Below, piece after piece: positions 56,407-64,000 of a stretch of DNA of 64,000 nucleotides; positions within the stretch are counted from its first letter, which is position 1; every line of letters begins with the position of its first letter. Origin of the DNA: Centrapalus pauciflorus (taxonomy: Eukaryota; Streptophyta; Magnoliopsida; Asterales; Asteraceae); the NCBI GenBank assembly GCA_020465985.1, contig JAANYP010000257.1, positions 656,706-720,705 on the forward strand, written 5' to 3'. Made by a program: the position numbers and the translations under genes. The notes under the pieces were generated by a model. The model saw only the letters and a list, made by a program, of their open reading frames with translations. It was not told the origin of the DNA and did not search any database.

Positions 56407-58023
56407 TTTTTATTATTGTTGGGTTTCACAACATATAATGTACATAAATACAAATAAAAAAAAAGTTTCATAAGAATAGATAAAGAAATAGTCAATGATA
56501 AAAAAGATTAAAAAAATAAATAAAACTCAATAAGTGGCCTATATATAGCTAGAATATACATTTTTGGATGGTTGATTATCTAAAACAATAATATTAAAAT
56601 TTTGATATAAGACGTTAATGACAAAAATCACATGAATACATATATCATCAAGGGCACACATTGAAAAAGTGTTAAAAAAAACATATGACATCAAGAGATT
56701 CTCTCGATAGAGAAGGGACTTCAAGAAACCCTAGATTCATAATCGACGAGAGTCATGAGATTGAGTATTTTGTTGAATTAGTCCGATTTCAAGAAAAGTT
56801 GACATCAAAGGCAAGTATTAAAAAGGTATTGGTAAAATCTAAATTTTACATAAGTGTAATTTTAAAACGAAAGTTAATTCTTGCCAAAATATGTACTTAG
56901 ATAATGTCACAAGGAAACAAATTAGATGTATCAAAGTTGTCAAATTTCAAATGAGCCGGTTACACATTTCTGTAATGGGTGGACTTATCATTAAATGAAA
57001 ATACAACGTTGTAAAACGACATTAAAGTAGGATGTAAAAGCCAGTAACTAAAACTCTAAAAGTATGTTGTTATTTCTTGTATTTAACCCCAAAACAAACT
57101 AATAAAAGTGAAGAGCGCTTTTCTTGGCTTATATATCATGAACATATAAGATAAAATACACACCAAAACCTAATTAATTAATTTTATATATTTCTATCGA
57201 ATACTTGCACCATAATATGATAGAAAACATGCAGTGTCATGCTTATATAGTTTGACAATTCAAAGAATCAATAAGGATCGTTTAGTTGACCTATTTTCGA
57301 CGAAAATCTTCATCGAAAACAAGTGTTTCTCGAAAACACATGCAAATCCATTGTTTTAATGCTTTCAGTTTTCAGTTTTCAAAATTACAAGTAAACTTGA
57401 AAACTTCTTTTTGATGTTTTCGTCTTATATTTTCTATCTAGTCATCTCAATCTAATCTTTAAAATGTGATAAAAGAGGAACGAAAGAAATGAAAAGGCAA
57501 AACATATTTACAACACATCCAAACACATTCTAATCTTTAAAATCTGTTTTCTTAACAACCATCGTGTTTTCAGTATATTAAAAACTCAATTCTCGCTCTT
57601 TTGAACACACCTATATTCCATCAAAGTTTTAAAGTTAAACATGAAACTAATTACAGTAAAATGGTTGACATAAAAAAGTGGAATTTGACTATGTGTTGCA
57701 TTATGAGGAACTTATTCCTATATTGAAGACAAAATAAAATTCTTTTTGTTATTGATACTAGTTTTATGGTGCATATGAATTATGCCAATCTTGCACACAT
57801 AAATAAAATCTATGTGTCAATGCAGTGTATGCAGACGTGGCATCCACGTCATCAAGGAGTTGGATGATCCATGTGAGAAAGATATGGATAGATATATCAT
57901 ATATACAAAACCTTTTGGTCGAATAATGCATGAAAGGAATCATGTATAGAGGGGTATTCTTGGAATTTTAATCTAAAAAATGACCCTATCTGGAAAATTA
58001 CGAAAAATAGACTAACATGCTTG
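56407..58023. other. AT-rich intergenic region
   Basis: No gene recognised. The frame 56685-56900 (MTSRDSLDREGTSRNP) is polar at its start but matches nothing I know and has no clear promoter or exon context. Confidence 0.5.
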
Positions 58024-58387
58024 TAGGGGTGTAAATGAGCCGAACTACTCGTGAGCTACTTGAGCTCGACTCACTAAAAGCTCGAAATAAGCTCGCATTA
58101 AACGAGCCCGAGTCGTGCTCGAGTCTAAGTATGAGCACATTTAATAAACGAGCTCGAGCTCGCAAGCCTAAACGAGTATATAAATATAGTTTTTAATTAA
58201 TAAATATATAATATATAGATTAAATAAATATAAAATATGTAAATATATAAATAGATTATAAAACAAATTAAAAAATTAATATAATATAATAAACGAGTCG
58301 AGCCCGAGCCGAACTCGAGATTGTATAATTATTCACGAGCCGAGCACGAGCTTTAACTAGCTCGGGCTCGACTCGTTTATACCCCTG
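58024..58387. mobile_element. hAT MITE rich in GAGCTCG
   Basis: Termini TAGGGGTGTAAATGAGC and, other strand, CAGGGGTATAAACGAGTC. Perfect 8-bp duplications CATGCTTG at 58016-58023 and 58388-58395. Repeated GAGCTCGA and CGAGCCGAG near both ends. 364 bp. Confidence 0.93.
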
Positions 58388-58540
58388 CATGCTTGGGTTA
58401 ATTTTGGATTAGGCCAATTAATAATGATTTTATCTAAAAATTCCTTCGACTTAAAAAACAATCACAAAAATTAGTGTTTTTAAAAGCATGAATAGCATAC
58501 GTGCTTACATGGCATTTTTTTAAATTTAACTTTACCCTTA

Positions 58541-59357
58541 TTTTGTGTTTGGTAGAGTGAATTGAACTAGGGATGAAATTTTTATACCGAATACCAGTAC
58601 TATACCGAACCGGGACCGTACCGGTACATTCGATTCTTGTTTTTATTTAAATCGGGATCGGTACTAACCGGTTTCTGTACCATTAAAAAACCGGTACTAC
58701 CGGTACCGGTACCGAATTCATTTTCATATGTTTGTTTTGAGTTTTACGTACATCTTGTTACTTCACATATACATTTGTTAACTTTAATTATTTTTAAAAT
58801 GATTTGCGGGTTGTGTATTTGAAAGCTACAATGGATATTCGGTCAAATAGTTCATACGTATTTAGAATGAATTATAAACGACTAATCTTCTTTTTTGATC
58901 CATGAATTTGTTGTTATTTATTTTCTTGAATTTTCGGTACCAAATTCTGTCTAGCACCGTAAAACCGGTACCGATACTGGGACCGAACCGGTACCGGTCA
59001 ATTAAATTCGGTTCGTTGTTCGGTACCTTTAATCGTACAAAAAAATTATCGGTACCAACCGGTCCGGTACCGAACTCATCCTTAAATTGAACTCACGAAA
59101 AATGATAATAAAATCTTTGGTTTTTCAGACCATGAAACTTGAAAATACAATAATATTTTGATTATTGTATTTCTCTTTTCCTAATTTTAGTTTCTACTTA
59201 ATTTTTCATCATTGCTAGAGAAATGAAAGAATTAAATATTAAATTATATATTGATACAACATAAGAATTCCTATAGAATTGATATACATAATTCGAGTCT
59301 CCCAACTAATAATTTGTCTTCAAACCTTTCTATCGATTCTCTTTGCCAAACATAACA
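58541..59357. mobile_element. Tourist-like MITE, TGTTTGGTAGA family, split by a hAT MITE
   Basis: Left TTTTGTGTTTGGTAGAGTG and right TTTGCCAAACATAAC. Core CATGAAACTTGAAAATACAA as in 26790-27076. Interrupted at 58567/59085 by a hAT MITE. The original element would be about 290 bp. Confidence 0.8.
58568..59084. mobile_element. hAT MITE nested in a Tourist-like MITE
   Basis: Termini TAGGGATGA and, other strand, TAAGGATGA. Perfect 8-bp duplications AATTGAAC at 58560-58567 and 59085-59092. Many CCGGTACCGG-type palindromes near both ends. 517 bp. Confidence 0.93.
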
Positions 59358-60150
59358 TTATATGATTTTCATAATCATTATTTATAACCAAATCCTCCCC
59401 TCCCTCTTTTATCATTCACCCCTCGAACCAGAAACGGTACTATCCAGTCTGGTTCTTGATTTTAACTTTTAGTGATTTATAGTTCTCGGTTCAGTACAAT
59501 TTGGTACAATCTTGTTTAACTTTGCATTTTTCTTTATAAATATTAAGAAATATTGGGGTCTAAATAATACAATTCAGTCAAGTTCTCGGTTCTAGTTTTT
59601 CCAACAGTTTGGTTATCGGTTTCGGTTAATGCCTGATCCGATTTAGACCATTTACACCCCAATAGAGATGAGTTGTGTTGCATTATTCCAAATTAAGATT
59701 TATATTATATGTAACTTAGATATGAGATGGAATTGTTAGAAGATAACCAGAAACACCGTCTTTAGAAGTTGTCTCCAACAATCAAGTAAATAGGATGATA
59801 ATAGGAATGATAAACAATAATTGGCATACCAATCTATATGGTTGCGGGGTTAGCAGTTTAATCTTAAAAACTTACCGTAAAAGTTTTTGATTTATAAAGG
59901 ATTCGTAGGGTTTTCATAAAACATTTGCCTAACAAAATAATAATAAAAAAACAAATCTTTCGAAGGTCGCATCAAGTTTTACTGTATCACAAGGTATAAT
60001 GAAATACACGAAAAGAGATATACCTCGAAGATTATTTTGACAAGAACGGCCCAAATGAGATGCTACAGGTATCCATCGATTATGTCACAATCAAACTTTC
60101 ACCAAATAATCAACCGGAAAACGAAGAGCAAGGGAAGAGCACACACTTAG
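59358..60150. other. AT-rich intergenic region
   Basis: No gene or bounded element recognised. GGTTCTCGGTTC-type motifs (59450-59640) hint at an older hAT-like relic. Confidence 0.4.
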
Positions 60151-60354
60151 GTGTTGTTTGTTTTTTAAGAGGTTGATGTCTGTGGACTTAGCTGTAGAAA
60201 TCTGCGGTCAGAAGAGATGGCCTAAAGGTCTGCAAAGGTCCGCAGACGCGGGAAGATGAAATAAAAACAAACACACTTTCATATAAAACATCTTCCAGCA
60301 TCTTCGAGTTTGCAGACATAAGAGGTTCGAAGATCTTCTAAAAAAACAAACAAG
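60151..60354. mobile_element. MITE with TTTGTTTTTTAAGAGG end
   Basis: Left GTGTTGTTTGTTTTTTAAGA and right TCTAAAAAAACAAACAAG are inverted termini. Internal TCTGCGGTCAG and TCCGCAGACG are short inverted motifs. Related in ends to 62571-63322. Flanks uncertain. Confidence 0.6.
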
Positions 60355-61796
60355 GCTTAGTGTGTGTATTAGACCAAGAGTCCCAAGGAGAAGGGGATGT
60401 GGACGATTATTAATTAGATTGTCAAACTCTTAATCATCATCCTTAAAATCTAGTAATTATCTTTTATTTATTTTATGCATAATAGCATGAGTTTATTATG
60501 TCAAAAGCCATTATGTTTTTACGTTTTCGATCCTCCATGTTATATTTTTCCAGTAAAGTTCTCAGACAATTTTTTTTCCTGATTTTTGTGAAATTTGACT
60601 ATTGAAACCCAGTTATAATTGGTATACTGAGTTTTTCAAAAACTAAAACCAAGTTCTAATAGTCAAATTTCATTAAACCAGAAACAAAAACAATTAACTT
60701 AAGGATTTTTTTGAGAAACAATCATGTTATATAGTTTCATTTTCTCTCATTAATAATATCTAACATTATTCATACATTCATTTAATTGGTTCTGTTCAGT
60801 TATACTCATCAGTGTGACCTTCAGTGTTTTATGACGTCGGTCATGATACACTAGTGGTATCATCTTGATTCAAATACTCTTAACATTTTTTTATTACTAG
60901 ATTAAAAAAAATTATCAATTTTCTCAAAATTTTCACTATGACGAGTGCCTTCTGATATAGTTTAGTGTTAATATTGATTTCTTTTTTTCATTTTTTTTAT
61001 TTCGTTCCTAAACTTCTTTCTAACTGTTTAAGTTTCTTGATATTTTTTTCTATATATTTTGATTTGATATCTATTAATATGGTAAAACAATTACTTTACC
61101 AAACGATTTAATATAAAAAAACCAATTATTTTCCTAATATTAACGATTAAGTCACTTGACTATTTTTGTTTCATCAACATACTCATGAGTTTCCTGTCTA
61201 CCTTGTTGTGAATGATCATTCACATTTTTTTTGGGCAGAAATGTATAAAACAACATTATAAAACTTTTTATCAAAAGAAACAATATCAAAATTCAAAAAT
61301 AATTATTGTGATTGGTAAAAAAAGATCATGTAAATGGTGTGAATAATCATTTACTTAGATGATCATTCACATAAATGTGCATGAACATTCACACAAGTTT
61401 TAAGGACACAATATTTGTAAATGTATGTGAAATTCATATATTATGTGTATAACGTCATTTTAAACATGAATACAAAAGTTTTTTAAAAAAGAAGTTTTTT
61501 AAGGCTGGTACATTCGGATGCACTTGATTTCGAGAGAGATATTTTTTGAACATGACTATATACACTTTTTAAGACAAAAAAATATCAAGAAACTTAAACA
61601 GTAAGAAAAAAGTATAAAAATTTTATCGTAAAAATAAACAAAATTTGGTTTTTTACAATATTAGCCCTAAAATCTGTCACCAAAGTTCATATTTGTGTTA
61701 TCAATCTAGTTTATTTGTTCATAAAAGATGAATAAGAGAGAAAAAAAAAAAGAAAGAGAAGGAATTTGATTGTATATATGTTCCTACTTGAGAGGA
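60355..61796. other. AT-rich region with an inverted repeat, unclassified
   Basis: ACTGTTTAAGTTTCTTGATA (about 61023-61042) has an inverted copy TATCAAGAAACTTAAACAGT (about 61587-61606). It may be a decayed foldback element, but outer ends and duplications were not found. No gene. Confidence 0.4.
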
Positions 61797-62217
61797 GATA
61801 TTGTCTATGTTTGGCAAAATTAGATGTAGCTTTGTGATTTTAAAAGAGGTAGAGCTTTTAGTAGCTGAAGCTTTTGAGAGCTGAAACTTTTTAAAAGAGC
61901 TGGAGCTTTTAGTTTTATAAATGTGTTTGGTAAAAGTAGCTGTAGCTGTAGATTTTAATATTAAATTACGTAAAAGGGCATTAATATCAATAAAAGGTAG
62001 TAGTTTATGGTTAATAGAATGGTAAAAAAGTAAATATGTTTGACTAAAAGCTCCGGAGCTTTTCAAAAGCTACTTCTACTAGCTTTCTATAAAAGAGCTT
62101 ATTTTTGAGAAAATGAAAGCTCTATGTATCCTTCCAAACAAAACTTTTATTTTTTAGTAGAACTTATTCAAAATAAAAGCTTCTAAAAGCTCTTAGAAGT
62201 CTCTACCAAACATAGCC
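61797..62217. mobile_element. MITE with CTATGTTTGG ends
   Basis: Left CTATGTTTGGCAAAATTAG and the other strand of the right end, GGCTATGTTTGGTAGAG, are inverted. AGCTTTTAGTAGCTGAAGC and AAAAGCTCCGGAGCTTTT motifs recur inside. Boundaries approximate. Confidence 0.65.
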
Positions 62218-62570
62218 ATTGTATGGGCGTTAGGGTTTGTTATGGTCAAAAAAGTGTATACATATTCATTCTTTTGAAATTTATTAGAAAAGTAAATGAT
62301 AATAACTTTTATACATGTATAAATTTTAAAATTAAAATATTGACAAGCACTTTTTTTTTTGAAGAACTTAAAAGAATAAAACGTTACGCATGACAACAGT
62401 GAGGAAGGTTTATCTCAAACATAATCGAAACTTTTTGGAATCCAATTCTAAAAGGACTACTTTACTACATTCTTATATATTACCGTTAACTGGGTTGGCA
62501 GTTGCTTAAAACTCGTTAAAAAGTTTTTTAATTTAGTTTTAAAAAAGGACACTATTTTTGAACATATATT

Positions 62571-63062
62571 GGTGCTATTTGTTTTTTTAAGAGTTTAAAC
62601 GTCTGAAATCTAAAAACCACATCTGAAATTAAGAGGTGGTCTTAAGATCTGAAATCTGAAATTAAGAGATGATCTCAATGTTTGTTTTGTAATATGAAAC
62701 ACCAAAAAAAATTACTTTAAAATATTATATTTAATTAATTATACGGAGTGATAATTAATATGATAAATATTTTTTAATTAAAATTAACTAAACTTAAATT
62801 TTAATCAACACATCAAAAAAGATAACTGAAATTATTATAACTAATATGATAAATTGTTTTAGATTGTGTTTGTAAACTAAAAATAAAAAAGGAACCTCTT
62901 AATTTGTTTTCAGACCCTATTCCTCCCTCTTAAATATAAGAGGTAAATTCAGATGTTAGAGCCTTTTAACTCTTAAACTAAACAAACAATCTAAATTTAT
63001 TCTAGATCTGAAGTTTAGACTTCAGACCCTTTTAAGAGCATCTTAATGAAAAACAAACGGGG
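62571..63062. mobile_element. MITE of the TTTGTTTTTTAAGAG family, copy 1
   Basis: Left GTGCTATTTGTTTTTTTAAG. Right end CTTAATGAAAAACAAACGG. Internal GTCTGAAATC and TTAAGAGG motifs repeated. It abuts the next copy head-to-tail. Confidence 0.6.
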
Positions 63063-63067
63063 CCATT

Positions 63068-63322
63068 GTCATTTGTTTTTTAAGAGGTTAAATGTCTGAA
63101 GTCTGAAAACCACGTCTGAAACTAAAAGGAAGCCTTAAGATCTGAAATTAAGAGGCTCTTAATTTAGTTCAGACAACTCTCAAACTCTTAATTTTAAGAG
63201 GTAAATTCAGAAGTTGCAATCTCTGAAGTCTGAAACTAAACAAACAATCTGAATTCATCATTCATCTGAATATTAGACTTAAGAGCTTTTTAAGAGGCTC
63301 TTAATGAAAATCAAACAACACG
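63068..63322. mobile_element. MITE of the TTTGTTTTTTAAGAG family, copy 2
   Basis: Left TCATTTGTTTTTTAAGAGG. Right end CTCTTAATGAAAATCAAAC. Shares GTCTGAAGTCTGAAA and AAACTAAACAAACAATCTG with copy 1. 255 bp. Confidence 0.65.
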
Positions 63323-63438
63323 TAAGAGTAGTTAAATATCTTGAAATACTCTTTTATTGAAACATTATTGAACTTTTCTATGATCAATTTCTAAATTGAC
63401 TAATTCTGAAGCTAGCATACAACATAATCACATGGGTG

Positions 63439-63440
<2 letters not shown>

Positions 63441-63490
<50 letters not shown>
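63441..63490. repeat. (AT)n microsatellite
   Basis: About 25 AT dinucleotides, followed by GGTTCAATTGAGAAC. Confidence 0.97.
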
Positions 63491-63492
<2 letters not shown>

Positions 63493-63804
63493 TTCAATTG
63501 AGAACTTTTATGTATCGAGGAACAAAAGAACATATATCATCCATTAGATCAAAAAATTGTATGGATTAGATTAATGGCAAAAGGGTAAATGGTTGGACAA
63601 TTTTATGCGTCTTGTGCATTATAGAAACAAACAAGGAATGATATTTTGGGGAATGTGCGTACGTCATTAAATTTAATATTTCAACCTATAATCAAATAAT
63701 AAATGCTAAATAAATTCAATTGATACATTTCCATATTTAACAAAAATTACACAAATTCAACAAAGATGATGGAGATCGATGCATTTTGCGTTAATCAAGT
63801 TTAT

Positions 63805-64000
63805 CTATGCATCGTGTTCAAAAAAGACGCATTTAACAAAAAAAAATACACAAATTCATTTATGCATCGTGTTCAACTTGTTCATCATTCATCTATACAT
63901 CGTGTTCGTCGTTCATATTCTTAATTCATTTATGCTGCGTGTTCAACTTTTCATCATTCATCTATGCATCGTCATTGTTCATCATTCATTATGCATCATC
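63805..64000. repeat. minisatellite cut by the window end
   Basis: Variants of TTCATCTATGCATCGTGTTC recur at least five times with intervals of about 25-55 bp and continue to the last base. Confidence 0.75.

Noticed and set aside
60355..61796. A bounded foldback element from the inverted ACTGTTTAAGTTTCTTGATA copies
   Set aside because: The inverted segments are real, but outer termini and a target duplication were not found, so it is listed only as an unclassified repeat region.
1..64000. CRISPR arrays, bacterial operons, viral genes or rRNA
   Set aside because: Nothing of the kind is present; gene structure and repeats are those of a plant nuclear genome. The LTR elements are retrotransposons without envelope genes.

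Overview
This is a plant nuclear window, almost certainly from a eudicot. It is AT-rich, its genes carry GT-AG introns, and most of its length is plant-type transposable elements: CACTA, MULE, hAT, PIF/Harbinger and Stowaway MITEs, Helitrons, Ty1-copia and Ty3-gypsy. An asterid or composite-like genome would fit, but nothing in the sequence settles the family.

Three host genes look intact, all on the minus strand. They are a single-exon F-box/kelch gene (11927-13177, like Arabidopsis At5g26960), a short gene of the MAPK-substrate/MASS type (24797-25105), and a 13-exon mitochondrial NADH-cytochrome b5 reductase gene (29124-37444, 327 codons plus stop, CBR2-like). The last two are neighbours in the same order and orientation expected from the Arabidopsis At5g20080-At5g20100 region as I remember it. 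A second F-box gene (7516-8814) is a pseudogene split by a MITE.

Layout. 1-1790: AT-rich, no genes. 1791-5413: complete CACTA element (TSD TCT) with the 3' end of a transposase gene. 5698-6018: two adjacent tRNA-derived SINE units. 6025-6843: Helitron with a duplicated 5' end. 7516-8814: F-box pseudogene. 9286-9889: two Tourist-like MITEs. 10197-11334: Pack-MULE with a ZIP metal-transporter fragment. 11927-13177: F-box/kelch gene. 13353-18422: 5.1 kb MULE with a decayed transposase and an intact accessory GRF zinc-finger/membrane gene. 22155-23290: hAT element with a MITE and a Helitron nested in it. 24797-25105: MASS-like gene. 25426-26289: hAT element with a transposase remnant. 26555-28672: MITE cluster. 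29124-37444: CBR2. 37496-42687: old Ty1-copia element, 51 bp from the CBR2 start codon. 43547-49794: young Ty3-gypsy-type element of TR-GAG structure (gag only, 1.9 kb LTRs). 49800-64000: no convincing host gene; MITEs, a Helitron, foldback elements and simple repeats.

How the parts relate: each intact host gene has a transposon in its proximal 5' region (copia at 51 bp, MULE at 175 bp, hAT at 320 bp). The window is therefore a natural case for transposon effects on plant promoters. Element boundaries are supported in most cases by terminal repeats plus target-site duplications read directly from the sequence. Family names for host genes rest on remembered protein motifs, not on a database search.
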